Shown here: piece after piece, positions 26,568-35,189 of the stretch
Layout of the letters: each line of letters opens with the position of its first letter
Position numbering within the stretch: the stretch's first letter is position 1
NCBI GenBank assembly: GCA_965247435.1
Contig: OZ252019.1
Span: forward strand, 5,022,001-5,086,000
Direction of reading: 5' to 3'
Source of the DNA: Ilyomonas sp965247435
Lineage (GTDB): Bacteria > Bacteroidota > Bacteroidia > Chitinophagales > Chitinophagaceae
Length of the DNA: 64,000 bases
Notes under the pieces: model-generated
Told to the model about the DNA's origin: nothing
Seen by the model: the letters and a program-made list of their open reading frames with translations, nothing else
Databases searched by the model: none
Position numbers and translations under genes: made by a program

Positions 26568-27536
26568 CTAAACACCATTGAGAATAGAAGAGATCACCGC
26601 CTGCGCCGCCCATACCCGGTTAGCTGCCTGTTGTGTTACCACACTGTTCGGTCCGTCCAGTATTTCATCGCTTAGTTCCACATTTCTTCTCACCGGCAGG
26701 CAATGCATTACCCTGGCATTATTGGTTAGTTCGAGCTTTTTGCTGGTGAGCATCCAGCGCGGATCGTTCTCATAAATTTTACCATAATCAGTATAGGTAC
26801 TCCAGTTTTTTACATACACAAAATCTGCGTTTTTCAAAGCCTCATCCTGGTTGTGTGTAATAATTGCGCCGTTAGTAAATTGTGTTGCCAGCTCATAATC
26901 CTCGGGATGCGTTATCACAAATTCCGTTTCTCCCCAAGCGTTTATCCACTGCGCAAAACTATTGGCAACACACTGCGGCAATGCCTTAACGTGCGGCGCC
27001 CAAGTGAGTACAATTTTTGGTCGCTGGTTACGGCTTGCAGGGTACGTATTAAGTGTTTCTTTGATAGTGACAACATCCGTCAAACTTTGCAGCGGATGTA
27101 ACGTGGCGCTTTCCAGGCTAATTACCGGTACACCGCTGTGTTTTATAAATTCATTAATGTACAGTTCGCTGTAATCATCCTCGCGGTTTTTCAATGAGGG
27201 AAAGGTTCTGATGCACAGAATATGGAAGTAGTTGCCTAATATTGGCGCTGCATCTTTTACATGTTCTACGGTACTGCCGCTCATGATAGCGCCTTCTTCA
27301 AACTCCAGCGCCCAGCCTTCTTTGTCCACATTAAAAACAATGGCTTCCATGCCTACATTGCGGGCTGCTATCTGCGTACTTAACCGTGTGCGCAGCGAAG
27401 GATTCAGGAACAACAGGCCAATGCGTTTATCGGCGCCCAATGTGCGGTCTTTAAACGGATTGGCTTTAAAGGCCAATGCTTTTGCCACCAATGCATTAAT
27501 GTCGGTAACATCGTGTACGGAAATGAATTGTTTCAT
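26568..27536 (-). CDS. argF': N-acyl(succinyl/acetyl)ornithine carbamoyltransferase
   Basis: A 322-residue transcarbamylase of the Bacteroidota type, which acts on acylated ornithine rather than ornithine. The carbamoyl phosphate loop is FLNPSLRTRLSTQ (about 43-55). Later motifs are HPLQSLTDV, WAPHVKALPQ, MHCLPVRR and ANRVWAAQA. In Bacteroides fragilis residue 90 is Pro, giving succinylornithine specificity, and acetylornithine enzymes have Glu there. By my count this protein has Val at 90 (STVEH), so acetyl versus succinyl use is open. It is in the arginine cluster between the fic remnant and the toxin pair. Confidence 0.92.
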   Translation of the reverse strand: MKQFISVHDVTDINALVAKALAFKANPFKDRTLGADKRIGLLFLNPSLRTRLSTQIAARNVGMEAIVFNVDKEGWALEFEEGAIMSGSTVEHVKDAAPILGNYFHILCIRTFPSLKNREDDYSELYINEFIKHSGVPVISLESATLHPLQSLTDVVTIKETLNTYPASRNQRPKIVLTWAPHVKALPQCVANSFAQWINAWGETEFVITHPEDYELATQFTNGAIITHNQDEALKNADFVYVKNWSTYTDYGKIYENDPRWMLTSKKLELTNNARVMHCLPVRRNVELSDEILDGPNSVVTQQAANRVWAAQAVISSILNGV

Positions 27537-27608
27537 GTTACGCTCAGGTTCTTGAAAGAAGTTTTTATTATTATACTACAAACTGATGTAATACTATTTA
27601 GCTTCGGT

Positions 27609-27625
27609 TGCCTGCCGGCAAAGGC
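27609..27625. repeat. 17-bp repeat (copy 1)
   Basis: TGCCTGCCGGCAAAGGC is identical to 32164-32180. The two copies lie on either side of the argD-argC-argG segment. CTGCCGGCA is itself nearly palindromic. Confidence 0.5.
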
Positions 27626-27741
27626 CGGTGTCACGCACTTCAACGTTCTGTAATGCTATGCAGCAGCACTTACAATTTTGCAATTTATTTTTGCGCTGCT
27701 GTACAATGCTTTCTGCCTTTTTATATGTTTGTTTAAGGCGT

Positions 27742-28170
27742 CTAAGACCCTGAAGAACATAAAATGTAAGAAGTCCGGAGACTTCTTACAGCACCAGTAT
27801 CCATCTCCTTTATCGCCATATTCAAAGCCTCTATGTAATTATGAACTTCATTCCAGTCATTCCTTTTTTCAGGATTTAAATCTTCTGCTTTAAAAAGCGC
27901 TTCCTGAAAGGTTGTTTGCGTACCTTCTATTTTACTCGATACTGTTGCTTCTTTGGTAACATGCATTTTGATAAAAAAATCAATGTCCGGTATCAAATCA
28001 GCAAAAGCATCTGCTTTACCAATAGACCGGTCTGCTTCACTAAGTAGCTGCAAAACAGAAGGGTCGGTTATCAGCCATTGTAAACAAATATTATTAGGAC
28101 TAAAGCTTTTATATTCAATACGCTGTATAAAGCGTCCGGATTTAAAATCGGCTATGTCCAACTGTTTCAT
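27742..28170 (-). pseudogene. Fic-family gene, truncated after its N-terminal domain
   Basis: From ATG 28170 the product reads MKQLDIADFKSGRFIQRI, then KMHVTKEATVSSKIEGTQTTFQEA and WNEVHNYIEALNMAI. This is the N-terminal Fic_N-type region of Fic AMP-transferases; SSKIEGTQ is their typical segment, related to the inhibitory helix region. Full proteins are about 360 residues. Here the catalytic HPFxxGNGR domain is absent and the frame runs into a dispersed palindromic repeat (27744-27791) that encodes the last 15 residues. It is therefore a broken copy, with argD upstream. Confidence 0.75.
27744..27791. repeat. Dispersed hairpin repeat (copy 1), truncating fic
   Basis: A perfect 11-base stem (27765-27775 with 27780-27790) around loop CGGA, preceded by AAGACCC and AACATA-type flanks. 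A second copy lies at 39484-39530. It encodes the C-terminal tail of the truncated Fic frame. Confidence 0.7.
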
Positions 28171-28247
28171 AACTGCAAATATAAAAATCCTTGTTTGCAG
28201 AAAACGCTGAAACTGCAATTATAAAATTTTATAATTGCAGTTTATTG

Positions 28248-29486
28248 CTAATCTACTTCCGCTTCCTGCTCTGCTTTTTTTGCTTTTGGCTGTATCTCTT
28301 CTATCGCCTCCTGCAGGGCTTCCAAAAACTCATCCGACTGTTTACGCGAAAGTGCTAAAGAAGGCAACAAACGAATTACATTCGGCTTTGCTTCGCCGGT
28401 AAAAATGTTGAAATTGTAGAGCAGTTTTTTACGCAAATCTTTCAATTTATCCGGTACATCAAAACCAATCATCAGGCCTTTGCCACGAATATTCTCGATG
28501 CCGTCAATCGTTCGCAAACGGTTCATCAGGTACATGCCGCGTTGCTTCGCAAATTCAATCAGGTTCTCTTCTTCCATTACTTCCAAAACGGCCAGCGCAG
28601 CAGCACAGGCCAAATGGTTGCCGCCGAACGTTGTGCCCAGCATACCGTGCTTTGGTTTGATGTGCGGTGCGATGAGCAGGCCGCCAACCGGAAAACCATT
28701 ACCCATACCTTTTGCCATCGTATAAATATCTGCATTCACGCCTGCAAAATCATGACTGAAAAATTTACCGGTACGGCCATAGCCGCATTGCACGCTGTCT
28801 GCGATAAATACAGCGCCATGCTGATCGCAAAGCCTGCGGATCAACTGCAAGAAACTATCCGTTGCCACATTGATGCCGCCTACGCCCTGTATGCCTTCCA
28901 CAATTACGGCGCACACCTCTTTGCCGCGTGTTTGAAAATATGTTTTCAGCGCAGCTTCATCGTTAAAGGTAAGAAAGTCAACATTGCTTGTTTCGTTAAC
29001 CGGCGCCGCAATGCTCTTATTATCTGTAGTGGCAACGGCTAAGGAAGTGCGGCCGTGAAAGGCTTTTGTGAAAGCAACGATCTTCTTTTTACCGGTATGA
29101 AAAGAAGCTAATTTCATTGCATTTTCATTGGCTTCGGCGCCACTGTTTACGAGAAATAACTGGTACCCTTCTTTGCCGCTGAGTTTTACTAATTTATCGG
29201 CCAGTTCCTGCTGGATAGGAATATGCACACTATTGGAATAGAAAGCAATTTTTTCCAGTTGCTCCTCAATTCTTCTTACCCAGTGCGGGTGGGTATGGCC
29301 GATACTAATTACGGCATGACCGCCATACATATCAAGATATTGTACGCCGTTATCATCCCATACGTACGAGCCTTGTGCTTTGGTAATGGTGATGTCGTTA
29401 AGCGGATAAACGTCGAAAAGCGTGCCTTCGCCACTCCCGGAAGTGGAAGCTTGTAAACCGGTTGTTTTATTTTCTGAATTGCTCAT
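28248..29486 (-). CDS. argD: Acylornithine aminotransferase
   Basis: A 412-residue PLP enzyme of class III aminotransferases. It moves the amino group of glutamate to acylglutamate semialdehyde. Seen are YLDMYGGHAVISIGHTHP, LVNSGAEANENAMKLA (PLP phosphate contact), VFIADSVQCGYGRTG (PLP ring contact) and AKGMGNGFPVGG with the Schiff-base Lys. TTFGGNHLACAAALAV follows. The N-terminal 20 residues (ASTSGSGEGT) are longer than usual and may come from a GC palindromic element. It lies between argC and the fic remnant. Confidence 0.93.
   Translation of the reverse strand: MSNSENKTTGLQASTSGSGEGTLFDVYPLNDITITKAQGSYVWDDNGVQYLDMYGGHAVISIGHTHPHWVRRIEEQLEKIAFYSNSVHIPIQQELADKLVKLSGKEGYQLFLVNSGAEANENAMKLASFHTGKKKIVAFTKAFHGRTSLAVATTDNKSIAAPVNETSNVDFLTFNDEAALKTYFQTRGKEVCAVIVEGIQGVGGINVATDSFLQLIRRLCDQHGAVFIADSVQCGYGRTGKFFSHDFAGVNADIYTMAKGMGNGFPVGGLLIAPHIKPKHGMLGTTFGGNHLACAAALAVLEVMEEENLIEFAKQRGMYLMNRLRTIDGIENIRGKGLMIGFDVPDKLKDLRKKLLYNFNIFTGEAKPNVIRLLPSLALSRKQSDEFLEALQEAIEEIQPKAKKAEQEAEVD
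29425..29446. repeat. Possible GC palindromic element in argD 5' end
   Basis: CCACTCCCGGAAGTGG is an imperfect palindrome and reads in frame as STSGSGEG, the same spacing of Ser and Gly as the elements in argC and argG. It is more diverged than those copies. Confidence 0.4.
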
Positions 29487-29541
29487 AATAGTGTTATAAT
29501 TTGATGGGGGCTTTTGTTCCCGGTAATGAGAACAAGAAGCT

Positions 29542-30651
29542 TTAAAAATAGGTTGATTTTAATCTGAGTCCTGTTGCTTCTTCCAGACCGGACATCAGGT
29601 TCATGTTTTGTACCGCCTGTCCGGATGCACCTTTCAGGAGATTATCTAAAATAGAATGTATTACCAATTTATTGTCCACTTTTTCCAGTTGGATGATGCA
29701 TTTGTTGGTGTTAACCGCCTGCTTTAAAAAAACAGGTTCTTCGCTTACTGTGGTAAACGGATGCGTTGCATAAAAATCCCGGAACAGCTTTTTTATTTCT
29801 TCCAATGATAACCGGCAGTTAACTGTTGAGCTTACAAAAATGCCCCGGGTAAAATCGCCGCGCCAGGGAACAAACCTCACCCCTGATTCTTCTTCACCGG
29901 TGGAAAGAGGGAAAGAAGATTGAAGTTGATTTAATGATTGATGAATTTCTCCTGAATGCTGGTGTGCAAGTGTTTTATAAGCCTGGATATTATTGGCGCG
30001 CCAGCTAAAGTGCGAAGTAGCGCTTAAACTTTGCCCGGCACCGGTACTGCCTGTAATGCCGGTTGTATAAACTTCTTTTAATAAGCCTGCTTTGGCGAGG
30101 GGCAGTAAGCCTAATTGTATAGCGCTTGCAAAGCAGCCCGGATTGGCAATATTGTGTGCATTTTTAATTGCTTCCTTATTAAGTTCGGGCAGGCCATAAA
30201 TGAAGTTGCGGATAAAGGTATGATGGCCTGCTGTTGGCTGCTGAAATGCTGCATTTTGTTGTAGGCGGAAGTCGTTGGATAAGTCAATAATTTTTATATG
30301 CGCCGGTATGGCATTCGCTTCTAAAAATGCTCTGGCCTCTCCATGGCCGGTGCAGAGAAAGAGAACATCAATTTCCCCGTCTCCTGAAGGGGGGAAAGGC
30401 AGAGTGCTGCTAAATTTCAAATCGGTTTCGCCTGTTAAATCCTGGTGCACCTGGTATATATGCTTACCTGCATTGCTATTACTGTGTACAAAGGCAATGG
30501 TCGCCTGCGGATGATTAATTAATAATCTGATCAGTTCACCCCCGGTATAACCTGCGCCGCCGATAATGCCAACACGGATACCACTATCCCCCCCCGCCCC
30601 TGAAGGGGAGCTTTTAGCGGCGCTTTCAAATTTATCTTCTAAATTATTCAT
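29542..30651 (-). CDS. argC: N-acetyl-gamma-glutamyl-phosphate reductase
   Basis: A 369-residue NADPH enzyme that reduces acylglutamyl phosphate to the semialdehyde. GIIGGAGYTGGELIRLL (about 28-44) is the nucleotide loop and NPGCFASA carries the catalytic Cys near 173. HQHSGEI and FTRGIFVS follow. It is about 45 residues longer than many homologues because of an N-terminal extension (1-25) and two internal insertions. Three pieces (about 14-23, 84-93 and 246-258) are encoded by GC-rich palindromic elements. All keep the frame and avoid the motifs, so the enzyme is probably active. Confidence 0.94.
   Translation of the reverse strand: MNNLEDKFESAAKSSPSGAGGDSGIRVGIIGGAGYTGGELIRLLINHPQATIAFVHSNSNAGKHIYQVHQDLTGETDLKFSSTLPFPPSGDGEIDVLFLCTGHGEARAFLEANAIPAHIKIIDLSNDFRLQQNAAFQQPTAGHHTFIRNFIYGLPELNKEAIKNAHNIANPGCFASAIQLGLLPLAKAGLLKEVYTTGITGSTGAGQSLSATSHFSWRANNIQAYKTLAHQHSGEIHQSLNQLQSSFPLSTGEEESGVRFVPWRGDFTRGIFVSSTVNCRLSLEEIKKLFRDFYATHPFTTVSEEPVFLKQAVNTNKCIIQLEKVDNKLVIHSILDNLLKGASGQAVQNMNLMSGLEEATGLRLKSTYF
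29875..29911. repeat. GC palindromic element in argC (third copy)
   Basis: Flank CCTCACCCC and inner CACCGG are diverged from the argB element but keep its order and frame. It is translated as PLSTGEEESGV. Confidence 0.55.
30374..30397. repeat. GC palindromic element in argC (second copy)
   Basis: The core CTCCTGAAGGGGGG is read on the gene strand as PFPPSGDGE between the TLP and IDVLFLC segments, which adjoin directly in homologues known to me. Confidence 0.65.
30588..30610. repeat. GC palindromic element in argC (first copy)
   Basis: The core CCCCTGAAGGGG is a perfect palindrome apart from the central bases, with a run of eight C beside it. It encodes SSPSGAGG in the N-terminal extension of ArgC. 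Confidence 0.7.
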
Positions 30652-30687
30652 GTTTTTCTCTTCTCAAAAATCAATAAATAATTAAAC

Positions 30688-31971
30688 TTAAAAAGTGTTC
30701 GGAGATGCTTGCAGTTGTCCGTTTATCTTATGGTACATCGCTGTTTGATTACCGAATATTTTACTGAAGCCGCGAACATCTTCACCGGTCCAGCCGCTGT
30801 TCATCTCACCATAGCTGCCAAACTTGCTATTCATTAAATCATGCTCACTTTCAATACCGATGATCTGAAAACGATGGGGCTGTAATTGTACAAACACATC
30901 TCCGGTTACGTTCTGTTGCGAGCTTTGTAAAAAGGCTTCTATATCACGCATTACCGGATCGAGAATTTGTCCTTCGTGCAGCCAGTTGCCATAGAAATTG
31001 GCAATGGTATCTTTCCAGCTCAACTGCCACTTGGTAAGCACATGTTTCTCTAATGCGTGGTGCGCTTTGATGATAACCATGGGCGCAGCGGCTTCAAAAC
31101 CCACACGGCCTTTAATACCAATGATCGTATCGCCCACATGAATATCTCTGCCAATGCCATAAGCGCCGGCAATACTTTGCAGGTACTGTATAGCTTCGGA
31201 CGGATGATTAAATGACTGGTTGTTTACTGCGGTTAATTCGCCCTGCTCAAAATGAAGCTTCACTTCTTCGCTGCCCTCTTTTGTAACCTGCGTAGGCCAG
31301 GCTTCTTCGGGCAGCAAGCCTTTGCTGTTGAGTGTTTCCCTGCCGCCAACGCTGGTGCCCCAGAGACCTTTATTGATAGAGTAAGCAGCTTTCTCAAAAT
31401 TCATTGCTACGCCTTTGTCTTGGAGATAAGCGATCTCCTGTTCGCGGCTCAGTTTTAAATCGCGTATTGGTGTAATGATTTCCACCTCCGGAATCATAAT
31501 ATGAAACACCATATCAAACCTTACCTGGTCGTTGCCGGCGCCGGTGCTGCCATGTGCCACTGCTTTTGCATCCAGCTTTTTTACATGATCGGCTATGTGC
31601 AAAGCCTGCACTAACCGCTCGGCGCTTACGCTTAACGGGTACGTATTATTTTTCAACACATTGCCAAATACAAGGTATTTGATAATGCGGTCGTAATAGC
31701 CTTTTACGGCGTCAACGGCAGTGTGTGTTTTTACACCTAATGCGTAAGCGTGTGATTCAATTTTTTTTAGTTCTTCTGCTGTAAAACCGCCGGTGTTCAC
31801 AATGATGCTATGTACTTCGTAGCCTTTGTCTCCGGTAAGATATTTTACACAGAAAGTAGTATCAAGCCCGCCGCTAAAACCAAGAACAACAGTGCCGCCT
31901 TCCCCTAAAGGAGGATTTGAGAAAGCGTCATCTTGTTTAGAAGTATCTGCAGATGAGTTGATGTTTTGCAT
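30688..31971 (-). CDS. argG: Argininosuccinate synthase
   Basis: A 427-residue enzyme that joins citrulline and aspartate using ATP. The ATP loop is VLGFSGGLDTTF (about 29-40). VAHGSTGAGNDQVRFD and GLWGTSVGGRE are further family segments. The usual start of the fold is at residue 27; the first 26 residues are an extension that ends NPPLGEGGT, encoded by a GC palindromic element. It lies 37 bases before argC, so the two are co-transcribed. The upstream gene is the GNAT at 32197. Confidence 0.94.
   Translation of the reverse strand: MQNINSSADTSKQDDAFSNPPLGEGGTVVLGFSGGLDTTFCVKYLTGDKGYEVHSIIVNTGGFTAEELKKIESHAYALGVKTHTAVDAVKGYYDRIIKYLVFGNVLKNNTYPLSVSAERLVQALHIADHVKKLDAKAVAHGSTGAGNDQVRFDMVFHIMIPEVEIITPIRDLKLSREQEIAYLQDKGVAMNFEKAAYSINKGLWGTSVGGRETLNSKGLLPEEAWPTQVTKEGSEEVKLHFEQGELTAVNNQSFNHPSEAIQYLQSIAGAYGIGRDIHVGDTIIGIKGRVGFEAAAPMVIIKAHHALEKHVLTKWQLSWKDTIANFYGNWLHEGQILDPVMRDIEAFLQSSQQNVTGDVFVQLQPHRFQIIGIESEHDLMNSKFGSYGEMNSGWTGEDVRGFSKIFGNQTAMYHKINGQLQASPNTF
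31894..31917. repeat. GC palindromic element in argG 5' end
   Basis: The core TCCCCTAAAGGAGGA is a near-palindrome translated as NPPLGEGG, in the same frame as the argC copies. Confidence 0.65.
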
Positions 31972-32163
31972 GTGATAACAGGTGGTGTTTTATAATTTAC
32001 AGCACATTCGCTTATATGCTGAACAAGGAACAGAATCTTAAAACGGAGTGTCCACCGCTTTTGGCAGTGCAGGCGCAACGATGTTCAATCAGAGTTTCAG
32101 TTGCTCGGTCCATAATTGCTGTTCTGTATTTTCTTCTTGCCCTTCTCCACTTGTGGATAAGCC

Positions 32164-32180
32164 TGCCTGCCGGCAAAGGC
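32164..32180. repeat. 17-bp repeat (copy 2)
   Basis: Identical to 27609-27625 (TGCCTGCCGGCAAAGGC). It lies in the 225-base gap between the GNAT gene and argG. Confidence 0.5.
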
Positions 32181-32196
32181 AAGAGTTGGGATGAGG

Positions 32197-32919
32197 TTAA
32201 GCAAATAAAGTAAACAGCATACTTACCAGCGAGCGGCGTTGTTTATTTTCCTCTTTCACTTTATCTTTTCTGCGAAAAGCTTTTAAAAAGCGGCTCTTCT
32301 TACTCTCGATCAATCGCCCGTACGCTTCACTTTTTTCTTCAAAATATTCCTTGGTTTCTTTTGGCTCGTAATGGTCAGCAGGATCGTACAGCATGGCGGT
32401 GCACAAACAATTTTTGCGCTCTTTCATGGTTAGGATGTCAAAGTTTACGCAGCTTCTGCAGCCTGCCCAAAAAGCCTCATCCTGTGTAAGCTCGCTGTAC
32501 GTTACCGGCTCGTAGCCCAGCTCGCTGTTAATTTTCATTACCGCTAAACCGGTAGTGAGACCAAAGATTTTTGAGGCCGGATATTTTTCTTTCGATAAAT
32601 TAAAAACCGTTTGCTTAATGCGTTTGGCTACGCCGCTTTTGCGAAACTCGGGCGCTACTATCAGGCCGCTGTTGGCTACGTAATCGCCATGGCTCCAGGT
32701 TTCGATATAGCAGAAGCCAACCCAGCGGTTGTCTGTAGTTACTGCTATGATGGCCTTGCCTTCCAGCATTTTATCTACTAAGTATTCGGGACTGCGTTTC
32801 GCTATACCTGTACCACGCGCTTTGGCTGAGGCCTCCATTTCGGAGGTGATTGTTTCTGCAAAATGTATGTCGCCTATATTGGCTATTCTAACGATGATGT
32901 TATCTTGTTGCTGCTCCAC
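32197..32919 (-). CDS. GNAT acyltransferase, probable N-acylglutamate synthase
   Basis: A 240-residue GNAT protein. Seen are RIANIGDIHFAETITSEME, VGFCYIETWSHGDYVANSGLIVAPEFRKSGVAKRIKQ (acetyl-CoA loop about residues 92-101) and IFGLTTGLAVMKINSELGYEP. A Cys-containing segment (CRSCVNFDILTMKERKNCLCTAML) and a basic tail of about 70 residues follow. It is the first gene of the arginine cluster, just after an Arg-rich leader ORF. In Bacteroidota, a GNAT in this place supplies acyl-glutamate, the first step of arginine synthesis. Acetyl versus succinyl donor is not decidable here. Confidence 0.75.
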   Translation of the reverse strand: MEQQQDNIIVRIANIGDIHFAETITSEMEASAKARGTGIAKRSPEYLVDKMLEGKAIIAVTTDNRWVGFCYIETWSHGDYVANSGLIVAPEFRKSGVAKRIKQTVFNLSKEKYPASKIFGLTTGLAVMKINSELGYEPVTYSELTQDEAFWAGCRSCVNFDILTMKERKNCLCTAMLYDPADHYEPKETKEYFEEKSEAYGRLIESKKSRFLKAFRRKDKVKEENKQRRSLVSMLFTLFA

Positions 32920-33022
32920 TGTAAGTCTGAATTAAAAACGAAAAGAAATTGGTTGGGTGACGAAAACGATGCCTGACTTTGCTAAGCCTTGCATAATTAT
33001 TTCTAACAGGAAGAAATGAATA

Positions 33023-33085
33023 TTAGATACGAGGTCGTCGTGCCGGTCGGAAGCAACAAGGATTAGGAAAAACAACAACACCCAT
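33023..33085 (-). promoter_or_regulatory. Arg-rich leader ORF upstream of the arginine cluster
   Basis: A 20-codon frame from ATG 33085 gives MGVVVFPNPCCFRPARRPRI. Four of its last eight residues are Arg. It ends about 100 bases before the GNAT start. This is the layout of leader peptides that sense charged tRNA-Arg by ribosome stalling. I see only weak hairpins after it (arms near 32971 and 32990), so the downstream mechanism is unclear. It may be chance, but place and composition fit. Confidence 0.45.
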
Positions 33086-33358
33086 CAGCAAAGGATGGAA
33101 GGCGGTAAAAAGAGTATGTGTTGTGTACTGTTTCAATTTCAGTTCTTGTATAAAAAGGTGAACCAAATTTTTAAATCGGCGTAAAGTTAATCATGTTTGT
33201 AAAATGGGAGTTTATTTTTTTGTGAAAGTTTAATGAAACGGCCTTAAAGTTTGATAAAAGGCAAATTAATAAGACAATGTATTTTACCATTCTTCTAACC
33301 AGCGCAACAGGCTCCTTCCATCCTGTAATCCCTATATTTGTTTTCCACCATTAACTCA

Positions 33359-35029
33359 ATGAGCATGAGCGAAGAAAAATCATTGAATTTTATAGAAGAG
33401 ATCGTAGAGGAAGATTTGCGGAGCGGGAAATACGCCACCATCCTTACGCGTTTTCCGCCGGAGCCGAATGGCTATTTGCACATTGGTCATGCTAAAAGTA
33501 TTTGCTTAAATTTTGGCCTGGCCAACAAATACGGCGGCGCTACCAACCTGCGCTTTGATGATACCAACCCAACCACCGAGGAAACGGAATATGTGGAAAG
33601 TATAAAAGCCGATGTGCAATGGCTGGGTTTTAACTGGGCAAGAGAACTGTATGCTTCAGATTACTTTGAGCAGTTGTACCACTTTGCGGTTGAACTTATA
33701 CAGAAAGGCTTAGCGTATGTAGATGACAGTACCAGCGAAGAAATTGCGGCACGCAAAGGCACGCCTACGCAGCCCGGTACAGAAACGCCTTACCGTAGCC
33801 GAAGTGTAGAAGAAAACCTGCAACTGTTTGCCGCTATGCGTGCCGGGAAATACGGGGACGGCGAAAAGGTATTGCGCGCCAAAGGCGACCTCGCTTCTCC
33901 CAATATGCACCTGCGCGACCCGCTGATGTACCGCATCAAACATGCGCACCACCACCGCACCGGCGATAACTGGTGCATTTACCCGATGTACGATTTTGCC
34001 CACGGGCAAAGTGATAGCATTGAAAATATTACGCACTCCATTTGTACGCTGGAGTTTATCCCGCACCGGCCGCTGTACGATTGGTTTATAGACAAGCTGG
34101 ATATTTTTCCATCGCATCAATACGAGTTTGCGCGCCTCAATATGACTTATACGGTGATGAGCAAGCGCAAGCTGCTGCAGTTGGTGAATGAAAAACTGGT
34201 AGAAGGTTGGGACGATCCGCGTATGCCTACTATCAGCGGTATGCGCCGCCGTGGCTTTACGCCGGAAAGCCTGCGGGAGTTTTGCGATAAGATAGGCGTG
34301 GCTAAAAGAGAGAACCTGATAGATTACAGCCTGCTGGAGTTTTGCATACGCGAGCATTTGAATAAAATAGCCCTTCGCCGGCTGGTGGTATTTGATCCGC
34401 TGAAAGTGGTGATAACTAACTACGAAGAAGGCAAAGTGGAAATGCTGCAGGGCGAAGACAACCCGGAAGATAAAAACACAACGTACCGCGAAATACCGTT
34501 TAGCCGCGAGCTGTATATAGAAAGGGAAGACTTTATGGAAGACCCGCCAAAGAAATATTTTAGGTTAGCGCCGGGGCAAATGGTGCGCTTGAAGAGTGCT
34601 TACATTATTAAGTGCGAAGAAGTGATAAAAGATGAACGGGGAAACATTACGGAAGTGCATTGTACTTATTTACCGGAAAGTAAAAGTGGTGATGACCACA
34701 CCAAATTAAAAGTAAAAGGCACATTGCACTGGGTGAGTGTACCACATGCTATAAACGTTGAAGTGCGGGAATATGACCGTTTGTTCACGGCAGAAAATGT
34801 AGATGAAGCGCCGGGCGATTTTAAAGACCATATCAATAAAGATTCTTTGCATGTAGTTAGCAATGCGTATGCAGAGCCGGCTTTGCAGGGCGCAAAATTT
34901 GCGGAGCGTTACCAGTTTTTACGCAAAGGTTATTTTACACTGGATATGGGCACGGGCGAGAAAAAATTAGTCTTCAACCGCACTGTAACATTGAGAGATA
35001 CCTGGGCGAAGGAGAAAGATAAAGTGTAG
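33359..35029 (+). CDS. glnS: Glutaminyl-tRNA synthetase
   Basis: A class I aminoacyl-tRNA synthetase of 556 residues from ATG 33359. ATG 33365 is an equal choice and an upstream ATG adds seven residues. The HIGH motif is FPPEPNGYLHIGHAKS and the KMSKS-type loop is VMSKRKLLQLV. The anticodon-binding beta-barrels follow (FRLAPGQMVRLKSAYIIKCEEV, then DTW at the end). It is transcribed alone, with a terminator after it. Confidence 0.96.
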   Translation: MSMSEEKSLNFIEEIVEEDLRSGKYATILTRFPPEPNGYLHIGHAKSICLNFGLANKYGGATNLRFDDTNPTTEETEYVESIKADVQWLGFNWARELYASDYFEQLYHFAVELIQKGLAYVDDSTSEEIAARKGTPTQPGTETPYRSRSVEENLQLFAAMRAGKYGDGEKVLRAKGDLASPNMHLRDPLMYRIKHAHHHRTGDNWCIYPMYDFAHGQSDSIENITHSICTLEFIPHRPLYDWFIDKLDIFPSHQYEFARLNMTYTVMSKRKLLQLVNEKLVEGWDDPRMPTISGMRRRGFTPESLREFCDKIGVAKRENLIDYSLLEFCIREHLNKIALRRLVVFDPLKVVITNYEEGKVEMLQGEDNPEDKNTTYREIPFSRELYIEREDFMEDPPKKYFRLAPGQMVRLKSAYIIKCEEVIKDERGNITEVHCTYLPESKSGDDHTKLKVKGTLHWVSVPHAINVEVREYDRLFTAENVDEAPGDFKDHINKDSLHVVSNAYAEPALQGAKFAERYQFLRKGYFTLDMGTGEKKLVFNRTVTLRDTWAKEKDKV

Positions 35030-35049
35030 ATTATTTATAAGTTTTTTGT

Positions 35050-35084
35050 AAGCACCTGCTGATGAATGTCGGCAGGTGCTTTTT
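35050..35084 (+). terminator. Rho-independent terminator after glnS
   Basis: The ten-base stem AAGCACCTGC / GCAGGTGCTT has a 12-base loop and a T run. Confidence 0.9.
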
Positions 35085-35189
35085 GTTTGAAGCATGAACA
35101 CTGCTGTCGGTAGCAGGTCTGCTTATCCCCCTGTTACATAATAGAGTTCCGTATATTTGATAACAAGTCAATATATAGATTAATTTGCT

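Noticed and set aside
32016..32213. 65-codon plus-strand frame between the GNAT gene and argG
   Set aside because: It overlaps a dispersed repeat and the operon gap, and has no recognisable sequence.
32932..32994. Second 20-codon mini-ORF between the Arg-rich leader and the GNAT gene
   Set aside because: It has only one Arg and no special composition; a frame of this length is expected by chance.
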